A DNA stretch of 35,755 nt from Gemmataceae bacterium (GCA_019748295.1 JAIEPT010000003.1:1-35755), one strand, 5' to 3'; counted from the first letter of the stretch, positions 22,596 to 31,517 are shown. Notes: generated by a model not told the origin, from the sequence alone. Translations and numbers: made by a program.

Positions 22596-23378
22596 TTACG
22601 CTTCCCAGGGGGCTTTGCGTTTCTCGAAGAACGCACGCAGCCCTTGCTGGCATTCGTCGGTCAATCTCGGTTCGGCGCTGCCGCGGGCACATTCTTCGAT
22701 CGACGTCGCTTGCTTCGAAAATCGCCGCAGAAACTCCTTGGTCTTCGCCAACGCTTGCGGGCCGCCGACGGCGAACATGCGGGCTATCTCTTCCGCTCGC
22801 CCCCTCAAGCGATCCGCGGGTACGACCTCATTAACCAGCCCGATGCGAAAAGCCTCGGCGGCGTCGATCAATTCGCCAGTAAGCAGCAACCACCGTGCGG
22901 CCCGCTCGCCGGCGTGGCGCATCAGATGAGGCATCACCATCGCGGCAACGAGACCGCGTCGCACCTCGGGGTAGCCGAACTTGGCTTCGGGGACCGTGAT
23001 CGCGAGATCGCAGACTGTTGCCAGCCCGGCACCCCCCGCGACGGCGGAACCTTGCACCGCGGCGAGCGTCGGTTTGGGCAACGTGTAGATGAGGTCGTAT
23101 GCCTGGGCGAGCCGCGTCGCGTCGTCCCAAACGGGCGATTGCTCCTTCGGCGTGTCGAGCGATTCCTGCAGTTCGGCGAGATCCATGCCCGCGCAAAATG
23201 TCGGTCCGGCTCCGGTGAGAACGACGCACCGCACGGCGTCATCGTCCCGCGCCCGCTCGAAGGCTTTGCCGATGGCGGCAATCAGGGCTCGGCTTAACGC
23301 GTTCCGTTTGTCGGGGCGATTCAACGTCAGCACCGCCATGGGGCCGTGTTGTTCGTAAAGCACCAAGTGGTCGGTCAT
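22596..23378 (-). CDS. Enoyl-CoA hydratase/isomerase family protein
   Basis: The 260-residue product is a crotonase-fold enzyme acting on acyl-CoA thioesters. The CoA-binding and oxyanion-hole regions are clear: LNRPDKRNALSRAL (residues 19-32), GAGPTFCAGMDLAEL (57-70), and VQGSAVAGGAGLATVCDLAI (108-127). The catalytic Glu of YPEVRRG (Glu138) is present, but the first Glu of classical hydratases is replaced in GGAGLAT, as in methylglutaconyl-CoA hydratase-like members (leucine breakdown). A leucine or short-chain acyl-CoA role is therefore possible but unproven. The ATG is at 23378. It is divergent from the oxidoreductase at 23502 and lies just upstream of the envelope cluster on the same strand. 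Confidence 0.9.
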   Translation of the reverse strand: MTDHLVLYEQHGPMAVLTLNRPDKRNALSRALIAAIGKAFERARDDDAVRCVVLTGAGPTFCAGMDLAELQESLDTPKEQSPVWDDATRLAQAYDLIYTLPKPTLAAVQGSAVAGGAGLATVCDLAITVPEAKFGYPEVRRGLVAAMVMPHLMRHAGERAARWLLLTGELIDAAEAFRIGLVNEVVPADRLRGRAEEIARMFAVGGPQALAKTKEFLRRFSKQATSIEECARGSAEPRLTDECQQGLRAFFEKRKAPWEA

Positions 23379-23407
23379 CGGCTGTCCTCGAAACGTTCGC
23401 AGGGCAA

Positions 23408-23442
23408 ACTGTCCGCGCTCCGCTTCGCGTCGCGGCTAACCG
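23408..23442. repeat. Single arm of a longer palindrome (family F half-element)
   Basis: The arm tccgcgctccgcttcgcgtc with gcggctaacc matches one arm of the palindrome at 28929-29014, but no partner arm is present here. It lies in the 123-bp divergent promoter region between the enoyl-CoA hydratase and oxidoreductase genes. Confidence 0.65.
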
Positions 23443-23501
23443 TCGGATCGGCGGATGCATAAATTGTCCGTTCCGCCACGAAACTTTCCAGAGAACGCAT
23501 C

Positions 23502-24497
23502 ATGAAGAAGGCACGCTGGGGCATCCTCGGAGTCGCCAAGATCAACGATCGGCTCCTCCCCTCCTTCGCGAAGGCTCGCAATCTCGAACTCTTCGGCATC
23601 GCCAGCCGATCGCTCGATCGCGCTCAGGCTGCCGCCAAAGCAGCAGGCATTCCTCAAGCTTACGGCAGCTACGAAGCGCTGCTCGACGATCCGAACATCG
23701 ACATCGTCTACAACCCGCTGCCGAACACCTTGCATGCGGAATGGACGAAGAAGGCGGCTGACCGCGGCAAGCATGTGCTCTGCGAAAAGCCGCTCACGGC
23801 CACGGCGCCGGAAGCGCAGGAAGTCGTCGATTACTGTGCGGCTCGCAAGGTGAACTTGATGGACGGCTTCATGTGGCCGCACCATCCGCGGACGAAGATG
23901 CTGCGCGACTATTTGGACCAGGGGAAAATCGGCGCCGTCCAGCGCGTCGTCAGTGCGTTCACTTTCAAGATGGAACACCTGGATACGAAAAATATCCGCC
24001 TGCAGCCCGACCTCGGCGGCGGCAGCTTGCTCGATGTCGGCTGCTATCCCATCTACGGCATCCGCTGGGCAATGAAGGCCGAACCGGTCCGCGTGCAGGC
24101 ATATGCTCGCTACGTCAACGGCTGCGACGTGGAGATGCACGGCACGCTTTGGTTCCCCGAGAATCGTATCGCAAACTTCGACTGCGGCTTCGTCCATCCC
24201 TTCCGCCAATGGCTGGAAATCACGGGGACCGAAGCGACGGCATACGTTCATGAAATGTGGGTCCCCGGGCCGAAGGCAACCTGGGTGACGACGCGCGAGA
24301 AGAACTTCAAAGTCGAGATGCCGGTGGATGGAGTCGAGGGTGAGGATCAGATTCAGCACATGCTGGAAAACTTCAGCCGATCGGTGTTGGAGAAAACCCC
24401 TGTGTCGCCTCCGCCGACGGAAGCGGTGAAGACGCTCAAAGTGCTCGATGCGTTGACGGCATCCGCGAAGACGGATGGGACGATCGTCGAGTTGTAA
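23502..24497 (+). CDS. Gfo/Idh/MocA family oxidoreductase
   Basis: The 331-residue product is an NAD(P)-dependent sugar-type dehydrogenase. The Rossmann start KKARWGILGVAKINDRLLPSF (residues 2-22) has GxLGxA, FGIASRS marks the second strand, and HVLCEKPLTATAPEA (91-105) carries the conserved EKP with Lys96. The C-terminal beta-sheet dimer domain follows from about residue 125 (GAVQRVVSAFTFKME; GGGSLLDVGCYPIYGIRW). The GGGSLLDVGCYP wording resembles the glucose-fructose oxidoreductase/dimeric dihydrodiol dehydrogenase branch. No signal peptide is seen, so it is probably cytosolic. It stands alone; the substrate is not predictable. The ATG at 23502 is 13 bases after agaga. Confidence 0.9.
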   Translation: MKKARWGILGVAKINDRLLPSFAKARNLELFGIASRSLDRAQAAAKAAGIPQAYGSYEALLDDPNIDIVYNPLPNTLHAEWTKKAADRGKHVLCEKPLTATAPEAQEVVDYCAARKVNLMDGFMWPHHPRTKMLRDYLDQGKIGAVQRVVSAFTFKMEHLDTKNIRLQPDLGGGSLLDVGCYPIYGIRWAMKAEPVRVQAYARYVNGCDVEMHGTLWFPENRIANFDCGFVHPFRQWLEITGTEATAYVHEMWVPGPKATWVTTREKNFKVEMPVDGVEGEDQIQHMLENFSRSVLEKTPVSPPPTEAVKTLKVLDALTASAKTDGTIVEL

Positions 24498-24499
24498 GT

Positions 24500-24620
24500 G
24501 GCTTGGGAAGGCGAGGCGGGCGAGGCTCCTGCCAAGCCGTAGACAAGAAAACGCGCGAAAACATTGAGTTTTGCGAGCTTTTCTGTCAGCGGCTCGGCAG
24601 GAGCCCCGCCCTACCAAGCC
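24500..24620. terminator. Long imperfect palindrome between convergent genes
   Basis: The arms near 24500-24539 and 24590-24620 (ggcgaggctcctgcc... against ggcaggagccccgcc) are joined by an inner stem (acaagaaaacgcgcgaaaac with gttttgcgagcttttct). The element separates the convergent oxidoreductase (stop 24497) and nirBD (stop 24636) genes and probably ends both transcripts. Confidence 0.7.
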
Positions 24621-24635
24621 TCGCCGACTTCAGTG

Positions 24636-27599
24636 TTACGCCGTCACGACTTCGTGGTTGCACGAGGTGTTGCAGGTCTTCTCGGTCGCCAGCACCGCGT
24701 CGAGATCGGCCTGCGGCGGGACCTGTACCAGAACGTCGTCCCCTTCGATCTTCACGGCGAAGGTCTGCACTTCGTAATCCTCGCCTGTCAGGCATTTGCC
24801 GGTTTCGAGCGAGAATGTCTTCTTGTGCAAAGGGCATGCGACCTTGGGCAGGCCGTTGACGTCGCCCAACAAACCGCGAGCCAGCACCAGCTCGCGTTTG
24901 TGCGGGCAGACGTTTTGGCAGGCGTACCATTCGCCGCGGCTTGCGAAGCGGAAGACGGCGATCTGCGTTTGACCGACTTTCACCGACATGCCCGCATCTT
25001 TCGGGAAGTCGTCGATCTTGCCGACGGTCACCCAGGTCTTCTCCGGTTCCGCACGACGCAGCAGGCCCAACTGCTGGAGCGGCGGCGTGGTCTTGGGCCA
25101 ATCGATCGGCCGATTTTGGCCGCGCTGATCGACCATCTCGATGGTCGATTCCGTCTCGTCCGTGTTGACGAACTGGCGGAACAATCGGCGTTTTTCCGGA
25201 TCGTCCACCACTTCCTTCCACTCGCACTTGTACGTATCGACGAGGAACTGCGCCTGCCGGTCGAGGTCCGCTCCGATGCCGAGGCGGTCGTTAACGATGA
25301 CGTCGCGAAGATACTCGATGCCGCCTTCCATCTTTTCGAGCCACACCGAAGTGCGGGTGAGGCGGTCGGCCGTCTGGATGTAGTACATGAGGAAGCGGTC
25401 GAGGTAGCGGATCGCCGTCTCGTCATCGAGGTCCGCAGCCAGCAGGTCGGCGTGGCGCGGCTTCGCGCCGCCGTTGCCGCAGACGTAGAGGTTGTAGCCC
25501 TTCTCCGTGGCGATGAGGCCGAAGTCCTTCGACTGCGCCTCGGCACATTCGCGGATGCAGCCGGAGACTGCCCCCTTGAGCTTGTGCGGGGCCCGCATCC
25601 CCTTGTAGCGGTTCTCCACGCGGATCGCCATGCTCACGGAATCCTGCACGCCATAGCGGCACCACGTATCGCCCACGCAACTCTTGACCGTGCGGAGTGC
25701 TTTGCCATAGGCATGCCCGCTCTCGAACCCGGCCGCGACGAGTTCCTCCCAGATTTCGGGAAGCTTGTGGACCGGGGCGCCGAACAAATCGATGCGTTGG
25801 CCGCCGGTGATCTTGCAGTAGAGGCCATGCTTCATCGCGACTTGACCGAGGACGATGAGCTTCTCCGGCGTGATTTCGCCGCCCGCCACGCGAGGGACGA
25901 TCGAGTACAACCCGCCGCGCTGGATGTTCGCCATGAAGCGGTCGTTGGTGTCCTGCAGGGCGACATGGTCGAGCACGTTCTCGTTCCACAAGCTCGCGAA
26001 AACCGATGCGGCCGCCGGCTTGCAGATTTCGCAGCCGTTGCCTTTGCCATGGCTCGCCAGCAGATCGTCGAAGGTTTTGATCCCCTTGATTTTGACGATC
26101 TCGAACATTTCCTGCCGGCTGAAGGCGAAGTGTTCGCAGAGGTGATTGACGACCTTCTTCCCGCTCGCCTTCATCTCCGCCTTGAAGAGATCGACGACCA
26201 TCGGCATGCACCCGCCGCAACCGGTGCCGGCCTTCGTGCAGGCCTTGACTTCATCGACGGTGGTCAGGCTCTTGAGCTTGATCGACGAGCAGATTTGCGA
26301 CTTGGTCACGTTGTTGCATGAGCAGACCTGGGCATCATCCCCCATGACGTCGAGCATGCTCGCGCCGCCGCCGTCTTTCTTCCCGAGCATCAGCTCCTGC
26401 GGCTTCATGGGCAGCGGCTTGTCGCTCTTGGCGAGCATCGACAGGGTGCCGTATTCCGATGCATCGCCGACGAGGATGCCGCCGAGAAGACGCGTGCCGT
26501 CGAGGTTGAAGAGCAGCTTTTTGTAGACGCCTTCGAACGGGTCCTCGAAGACGAGCGAGCGTGAGGTCTTCTCATCGGGGAAGCAGTTGCCGAAGCTGGC
26601 GACGTCGACGCCCATGAGCTTCAGCTTGGTGGACATGTCGGCGCCGTTGAACGTGCGAGAGGCGCCGGTCAGGTTGGCCGCGGCGATTTCCGCCATTTCG
26701 TAGCCGGGGGCGACCAGGCCGTAGATCATGCCGTTGTAAAGGGCCGCTTCGCCGATGCAGTAGATTTCCGGATCCGAGGTCTGCAGGTTTTCGTTCACGA
26801 CGATGCCGCCGCGCGGGCCGACGGCGAGGCCGGCATCGCGCGCCAGCTCATCGCGCGGCTTGATGCCGGCGGAGACGACGATCATGTCCACATCAAGCTG
26901 CTTGCCGCAGCCGAAGGACATGCCTTCGACCTTGCCGTTTCCCAGCACCTCTTTGGTGTTCATGTTGAGGTGGACGCTGACGCCGAGCGATTCGATTTTG
27001 CCGACGAGCGTCTTGGAGCCCGCGTCGTCGATCTGCCGCGGCATCAGGCGCGAGGCGAACTCGACGACGTGCGTCTGCAAGCCGAGATCGACCGTCGCCT
27101 TGGCCGCTTCCAGTCCAAGCAACCCGCCGCCGATGACCGCGGCCGTTTTCGAATTGCCGGCGTAGGCGATGATCTGTTCGAGGTCGTCGATGGTGCGATA
27201 TACGAACACCCCATCGCGTTGCATGCCGGGGACTGGCGGAACGAAAGGCGCGGAACCGGTCGCCAACACGATGGCGTCGTAGGGGATTACCTGCCCCTTC
27301 GCGGAGCGAACGACCTTGGCATCGCGGTCGATGGCGACGGCCCGATCGCCGACATGCAGCGTGATGCCTTGTTCCTCGTACCACGCCGGATGAGCAAGCC
27401 GCAGCTTCTCCTCGGAGCGGGTCGCGAAGTACTTCGAGAGATTGACGCGGTCGTAAGCGGGCCGCGTCTCCTCGCAAAAGGTCACCACCTGCCAAGAGCG
27501 AAGCGAGTCGAATTCGGCGAGCTTCTCGCAGAAGCGATGCCCCACCATGCCGTTGCCGATGACGACGAGAGTTTTGGTGCGAATGGCGGCCTTGATCAT
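24636..27599 (-). CDS. nirB: Assimilatory nitrite reductase, NirB-NirD fusion
   Basis: The 987-residue product reduces nitrite to ammonium with NAD(P)H in the cytoplasm. Domains in order: FAD/NAD(P) pyridine nucleotide-disulfide reductase (TLVVIGNGMVGHRF near residue 10; GGGLLGLEAAKATVDLG in the second site), two BFD-like [2Fe-2S] modules (CSCNNVTKSQIC near 425; GNGCEICKP near 520), and the nitrite/sulfite reductase repeat. Siroheme-[4Fe-4S] cysteines are CVGDTWC (~640) and CIREC (~678). The C-terminal Rieske domain (~871-987) has CPHKREL and CPLHKK. NirB is usually ~840 residues with a separate ~110-residue NirD; here they are one chain. The ATG at 27599 has aggaga about 8 bases before it. 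It follows narK on the same strand. Confidence 0.95.
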   Translation of the reverse strand: MIKAAIRTKTLVVIGNGMVGHRFCEKLAEFDSLRSWQVVTFCEETRPAYDRVNLSKYFATRSEEKLRLAHPAWYEEQGITLHVGDRAVAIDRDAKVVRSAKGQVIPYDAIVLATGSAPFVPPVPGMQRDGVFVYRTIDDLEQIIAYAGNSKTAAVIGGGLLGLEAAKATVDLGLQTHVVEFASRLMPRQIDDAGSKTLVGKIESLGVSVHLNMNTKEVLGNGKVEGMSFGCGKQLDVDMIVVSAGIKPRDELARDAGLAVGPRGGIVVNENLQTSDPEIYCIGEAALYNGMIYGLVAPGYEMAEIAAANLTGASRTFNGADMSTKLKLMGVDVASFGNCFPDEKTSRSLVFEDPFEGVYKKLLFNLDGTRLLGGILVGDASEYGTLSMLAKSDKPLPMKPQELMLGKKDGGGASMLDVMGDDAQVCSCNNVTKSQICSSIKLKSLTTVDEVKACTKAGTGCGGCMPMVVDLFKAEMKASGKKVVNHLCEHFAFSRQEMFEIVKIKGIKTFDDLLASHGKGNGCEICKPAAASVFASLWNENVLDHVALQDTNDRFMANIQRGGLYSIVPRVAGGEITPEKLIVLGQVAMKHGLYCKITGGQRIDLFGAPVHKLPEIWEELVAAGFESGHAYGKALRTVKSCVGDTWCRYGVQDSVSMAIRVENRYKGMRAPHKLKGAVSGCIRECAEAQSKDFGLIATEKGYNLYVCGNGGAKPRHADLLAADLDDETAIRYLDRFLMYYIQTADRLTRTSVWLEKMEGGIEYLRDVIVNDRLGIGADLDRQAQFLVDTYKCEWKEVVDDPEKRRLFRQFVNTDETESTIEMVDQRGQNRPIDWPKTTPPLQQLGLLRRAEPEKTWVTVGKIDDFPKDAGMSVKVGQTQIAVFRFASRGEWYACQNVCPHKRELVLARGLLGDVNGLPKVACPLHKKTFSLETGKCLTGEDYEVQTFAVKIEGDDVLVQVPPQADLDAVLATEKTCNTSCNHEVVTA

Positions 27600-27616
27600 G
27601 GAACCATCTCCTGATT

Positions 27617-27679
27617 CGTTTAGCGGGGAGCCGTAGGCGACCACGACATTGCTGGTCGCCTACGGCTCCCCGCTAAACG
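27617..27679. repeat. Perfect 27-bp palindrome between narK and nirBD (family G)
   Basis: The arms (gtttagcggggagccgtagg plus gcgacca) are perfect over 27 bp with the loop cgacattgc. It starts just after the narK stop (27684) and ends 17 bp before the nirBD ATG, leaving room only for the ribosome site. If the operon is one transcript, this forms a very stable hairpin between the cistrons. Truncated arms of the same family are at 19646-19671 and 19791-19805. Confidence 0.95.
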
Positions 27680-27683
27680 GGAA

Positions 27684-28892
27684 TTACGCGGCGGCTTTGC
27701 CTTCGGCGGTGACGAAGGTGCCTTCCCAACTGCGGCTGACGACCGTCAGCACGAATGCGGCAAGGAGGCCGGTCATCGCGAAGAGAGCGAAGCCGCCCGC
27801 GAACGAACCGGTCCATTGCTTGAGGACGCCGAGCAAGGTCGGCAGGAAGAATCCGCCAAGGCCGCCGGCAGCTCCGACGACGCCGGTGACGACGCCGATC
27901 TCCTTGGGGAAGCGCTGCGGAACGAGTTGGAACACGGAGCCGTTGCCCATGCCCAGCACGCCCATGGCGAGAACGAGGACGATGCCGCCAATGGCGAGCG
28001 GCGGGGAAAATGCCTGAGCGAGCATCAGCACCGCGAGGGCAAGGAACAGCAGGATAAGCATGCGGATGCCGCCGAAGCGATCCGCGAGGTAGCCGCCGAT
28101 GGGGCGGAGGAAGGAGCCGGAGATGACGCAGAAGGTGGCGATGGTCCCCGCCATCGCGGGTTCGAGTTCGTATTGGATTTTGAAGTAGCTGTTGAGGAAG
28201 CTGGCGAGTCCGACGAAGCCGCCGAAGGTGACGGAGTAGAAGAGGCAGAACCACCAGGTGTCTTTGTGGCCCAGGATCGACACGTAATCGCGGAGCGGCT
28301 TCGGTGCGGGCTGCGTCGGGCTTTCTTTGGCGAAAACGAGGAAGATCGTAAGGGTCGCCATCATGGGAATGATGGCGAGAGCCAGCACGGCGTGCCAGCT
28401 TCCCGTCAGTTCCGCGAGGCGCGGGGCGAAGAAGGTGGCGATGGCGGTGCCGCTATTGCCCGCCCCCGCGATGCCCATCGCCAGGCCCTGATACTTCGGC
28501 GGATACCATCGGCTCGCCAGCGGCAGCGCCACCGCGAAGCTCGCCCCGGCCACGCCGAGCAGCAACCCGACGACAAGCACTTTCTCGTAGGAGTCCGCCC
28601 ACAACCAACCCATCAGCAAAGGGACGACGGTGAGCAACATGCCGAGCATCGCCGTCTTTCGCGAGCCGATGCGATCGCTGAGCAGGCCGAGCAGGAGCCG
28701 CAAGACGGCTCCGCCGAGCAACGGCGTGGCAACCATCAGGCCGCGCTGGGCTTCGGTCAGTTGCAGGTCGGGCACGATCGAGTTCGCCAAGGCGCCCATG
28801 AGCACCCAGACCATGAAGCTCATGTCGAAGTAGAGAAACGCGCACAACAGCGTCGGCGTATGCCCGGTCTTCAGAAAACTGCGGATGTTCAT
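27684..28892 (-). CDS. narK: Nitrate/nitrite transporter, MFS family (NarK/NrtP-like)
   Basis: The 402-residue product is a 12-segment major facilitator protein that imports nitrate (or exchanges nitrate and nitrite) across the inner membrane. Both nitrate-signature glycine motifs are visible: GIAGAGNSGTAIATFFAPR in helix 5 (about residue 137) and GMGNGSVFQLVPQRFP followed by GVVGAAGGLGGFFLP in helix 11 (about 316). The motif-A type loop is GLLSDRIGSRKTAM. The length fits the NarK1/NrtP class without an added loop. The ATG at 28892 has ggag about 8 bases before it. It lies between nasA and nirBD in the same orientation, so its job is nitrate supply for assimilation. Confidence 0.93.
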   Translation of the reverse strand: MNIRSFLKTGHTPTLLCAFLYFDMSFMVWVLMGALANSIVPDLQLTEAQRGLMVATPLLGGAVLRLLLGLLSDRIGSRKTAMLGMLLTVVPLLMGWLWADSYEKVLVVGLLLGVAGASFAVALPLASRWYPPKYQGLAMGIAGAGNSGTAIATFFAPRLAELTGSWHAVLALAIIPMMATLTIFLVFAKESPTQPAPKPLRDYVSILGHKDTWWFCLFYSVTFGGFVGLASFLNSYFKIQYELEPAMAGTIATFCVISGSFLRPIGGYLADRFGGIRMLILLFLALAVLMLAQAFSPPLAIGGIVLVLAMGVLGMGNGSVFQLVPQRFPKEIGVVTGVVGAAGGLGGFFLPTLLGVLKQWTGSFAGGFALFAMTGLLAAFVLTVVSRSWEGTFVTAEGKAAA

Positions 28893-28928
28893 CAGGCTCT
28901 CCAGAATGCGAGTGTTTTGTCTGGTTGG

Positions 28929-29014
28929 TTAGCCGCGACGCGCTAGCGGAGCGCGGACTGCTTGCCATGCGATCGCGCGGCGCCCAGTCCGCGCTCCGCT
29001 GCGCGGCGCGGCTA
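28929..29014. repeat. Palindrome between nasA and narK that contains the nasA stop codon (family F)
   Basis: The arms 28929-28960 (ttagccgcgacgcgctagcg and beyond) and 28985-29014 pair with a few mismatches. The TAG stop of nasA (minus strand, 29012-29014) is the outermost triplet of the right arm. A solitary arm of the same family is at 23408-23442. Confidence 0.85.
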
Positions 29015-31180
29015 GACGGTGGCGGGCAAACCGTGCATCACGGCGTCCAAGGTCGGCGGTTGAATCGTTTCCGGTTTCGCGGCGGCGACCTTCTCCAAGG
29101 CCACCGCGCAGAACTTGAGTTCGGGCTGCTTCGCCACGCGGCCAATCGCGCTGATCGTGAGGTAATTCGCCGCGTTGCCCGGGGCGTAGAGGTCGCCCCA
29201 GTGGAAAGGGACGAAGATCATCCCTTCGCACACGGTTTCGCGAAGGCGAGCCGCGAGCTGAATCGTGCCGCGGCGGCTCGAAATCTGAATCAGGTCGCCT
29301 TCTTCCACGCGAAGCCGTTGGGCGTCCGTGGGGTGGATTTCCACATACGCGGTCGGTTCGCGCCGCATCAGCTTGTCGGCCTTCGCGGTGCGGGTCAGCG
29401 TGTGCCAATGGGCGTAGATGCGGCCCGTCGTCAGCACGAAGGGAAACTCATGGTCCGTCGCTTCGCGCGGCTCGCGATGGTCGCGCGGCAGGAAGCTGGC
29501 CTTGCCGTCCGGCGTCGGGAATTGGCCCTCGGTATAAAGGCGTTTGGTCCCCGGATGATCCGCAGCGGGACAGGGCCATTGCAGGCTGGTTTCGCGTTTC
29601 AGCCGTTCGCTCGTCATGCCGGACATGTCGCAGTGACGGCCGGCTGTCAATGGCACGAACTCGTCCCACACTTCGCTCATGTCTTTCCAGCGGAAGCCGC
29701 CGTAGCCCATCTTTTGGGCGAAGCGGGCGAAGATCTCCCAGTCGGGCAGCGCGTCGCCGGGAGCGTCCCATAGCTTTGGCGAATAGCTGACCATCCGCTC
29801 GCTGTTGGTGCTGATCCACTCCTTCTCGCCCCACTGAGCCGCGGGCAGAATGACGTCGGCGAGTTGAGCCGTTTCGGTCGGGAAGTAGGCATCTTGCACG
29901 ACGATGAGCTGCGCCTTGGCGAAGCCGCGACGCACTTGATGCAGGTCCGGCAGGCTCACGGCCGGGTTGGTCGCCGCGATCCACAGGGCCTTGAGCTGCC
30001 CCTTTTCCATCGCGCGAAACATCTCGACGGCCGTGTGTCCCGGCTTGGTCGCGATCGAGCCCGCCGGCCGGTTCCAGTACTTTTCCAGCAACTCGCGATG
30101 GCCCGCATCCTCGACGGTGCGATAGCCAGGCAACTGATGCGAAAGCAGCCCCGCCTCACGGCCCCCCATCGCGTTCGGCTGCCCCGTCAGCGAAAAGGGC
30201 CCGCATCCTGGTTTGCCGATGGCGCCGGTCATCAGGTGCAGGTTGATGAGGCTGTTGTTCTTCCACATGCCCACGGTGCTTTGGTTCAACCCCATGCACC
30301 AGAAGCTCAGAAATCGCGGCGTCTGAGCGATCGCCCGGGCCACGCGATACGCATCCTCGGGCGGCACTCCGGCGACGTTGCACAGCTCGACCGCATCCTG
30401 CCCTTCGAGGAATCGGCGGAAATCATCGAAGCCGCGGGCATGCTTCGAGACGAACGTTTCGTCGATCGCCTTGAGATCGATCAGGAAGCGGGCGATGGCA
30501 TTGAGCAACGCGATGTCGCCGCCCGGGGCGACTTGAAGATGGATGTCCGCAATCTGAGCCGTCGGCGTCTTGCGCGGATCGACGACGATGAGAAGCTGTT
30601 CCGGTTTCGCTTTGCGGGCGGCCTTCACTCGATCGAAGGTGACCGGGTGGGCCTCGGCCATGTTGCTGCCCATGACGAGGATCACCTCCGCGTGATCGAT
30701 GTCGTCGTAGCAGCAGGGGGGACCGTCGCTGCCGAGGCTTGTGCGATAGCCCGCCACCGCGGAGGCCATGCACAGTCGGCTATTGGAGTCGGTGTGGTTG
30801 CTGCCGATGCAGCCCTTGAAGAGTTTGCTGATCGCGTAGACCGAGCAGGTGTCGAGCTGCCCGCTGCCGTAGCAGCCGACGGCTTCCGGCCCATGCGCGT
30901 TGAGGATGAAGCGGAAGACCTCGGCGATGTAGCTGAGGGCGGTATCCCAATCGACCGGTTGGAAGCTGCCATGCCGGCTGACGCGGAGCATCGGCTGGGT
31001 GAGCCGATCCTTGGTGCGGACGGTGGGGCCAAGCTGTGCGCCCTTGGCGCACAAGCCGCCGAGGTTCGCGGGAGCCGACTCGACGCCGCGGATGCGGTCG
31101 ATGCGGCCGTCTTGGCCTTCGAGCCGCAGCCTGCAGCCGACGCCGCAGTAAGGGCAAACAGATTCCCCGAGCGCCTTCAA
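29012..31180 (-). CDS. nasA: Assimilatory nitrate reductase, molybdopterin catalytic subunit (NasA/NarB-like)
   Basis: The ~722-residue product reduces nitrate to nitrite in the cytoplasm with a bis-MGD molybdenum cofactor. The N-terminal [4Fe-4S] motif is SVCPYCGVGCRLRL (Cys9, Cys12, Cys16) and GGLCAKG (~43). Further family markers are YGSGQLDTCSVYAISKLFKG, GSNMAEAHPVTFDR, WCMGLNQSTVGMWKNN, GRPGC-like GKPGCGPFSLTGQPNAMGGRE and the C-terminal HWGDLYAPGNAANYLT. The length and absence of a C-terminal BFD domain fit the cyanobacterial NarB style. The TTG at 31180 is favoured because agagga lies six bases upstream; the frame is also open to 31213. It has no signal peptide. It is the first gene of the operon with narK and nirBD. 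Confidence 0.92.
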   Translation of the reverse strand: MKALGESVCPYCGVGCRLRLEGQDGRIDRIRGVESAPANLGGLCAKGAQLGPTVRTKDRLTQPMLRVSRHGSFQPVDWDTALSYIAEVFRFILNAHGPEAVGCYGSGQLDTCSVYAISKLFKGCIGSNHTDSNSRLCMASAVAGYRTSLGSDGPPCCYDDIDHAEVILVMGSNMAEAHPVTFDRVKAARKAKPEQLLIVVDPRKTPTAQIADIHLQVAPGGDIALLNAIARFLIDLKAIDETFVSKHARGFDDFRRFLEGQDAVELCNVAGVPPEDAYRVARAIAQTPRFLSFWCMGLNQSTVGMWKNNSLINLHLMTGAIGKPGCGPFSLTGQPNAMGGREAGLLSHQLPGYRTVEDAGHRELLEKYWNRPAGSIATKPGHTAVEMFRAMEKGQLKALWIAATNPAVSLPDLHQVRRGFAKAQLIVVQDAYFPTETAQLADVILPAAQWGEKEWISTNSERMVSYSPKLWDAPGDALPDWEIFARFAQKMGYGGFRWKDMSEVWDEFVPLTAGRHCDMSGMTSERLKRETSLQWPCPAADHPGTKRLYTEGQFPTPDGKASFLPRDHREPREATDHEFPFVLTTGRIYAHWHTLTRTAKADKLMRREPTAYVEIHPTDAQRLRVEEGDLIQISSRRGTIQLAARLRETVCEGMIFVPFHWGDLYAPGNAANYLTISAIGRVAKQPELKFCAVALEKVAAAKPETIQPPTLDAVMHGLPATV

Positions 31181-31517
31181 GGGGAGTCCTCTGGAGGGTG
31201 CGCAGTGGCGCAATGGTAGTGGTAATTACGTAGTCGCCGTCACGGCTGGTGGGAGAGGGTTCGCCGGGACGGATGCGTCATGGGAGAGATGTCGCACTCG
31301 ACGTGGGAACCCGAAAGCACGCGGTGTGCCAGAGCGTTCGGACTGCCGAACGATTGGGTTCTAAGCGATTGATGGGGCAAGCGCTTGCGAATTTCGGAGC
31401 GGCCTAAGTGGCGGTTGGCCGTGCCCTGTGGTTTGCCACGCTTGCAAGCATCCGTGCACGACTCTCAGGCACGAAAGGAAAGGATGAACGAGGAAGAATG
31501 AAGGATGAAAAATACAC
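31181..31517. promoter_or_regulatory. Divergent control region upstream of nasA
   Basis: About 340 bp without a gene upstream of the nitrate operon. It holds an 8-bp palindrome gtaattac (31222-31229) 41 bp before the nasA start, a perfect 7-bp hairpin cgttcgg-actg-ccgaacg (31335-31352), and short palindromes aagcgctt (31379) and gcttgcaagc (31440). The nasA promoter should be here. I cannot identify -35/-10, sigma-54, NtcA or NtrC-type sites with confidence. Confidence 0.45.

Noticed and set aside
24564-26321. 585-codon plus-strand open frame
   Set aside because: It is antisense to nirBD; composition is that of a shadow frame.
29864-31219. 451-codon plus-strand open frame
   Set aside because: It is antisense to the nitrate reductase gene, whose cofactor motifs are unmistakable.
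31200-31290. Possible tRNA (gtggcgcaatggtag looks like a D arm)
   Set aside because: No matching acceptor stem, anticodon arm or standard T arm could be drawn.
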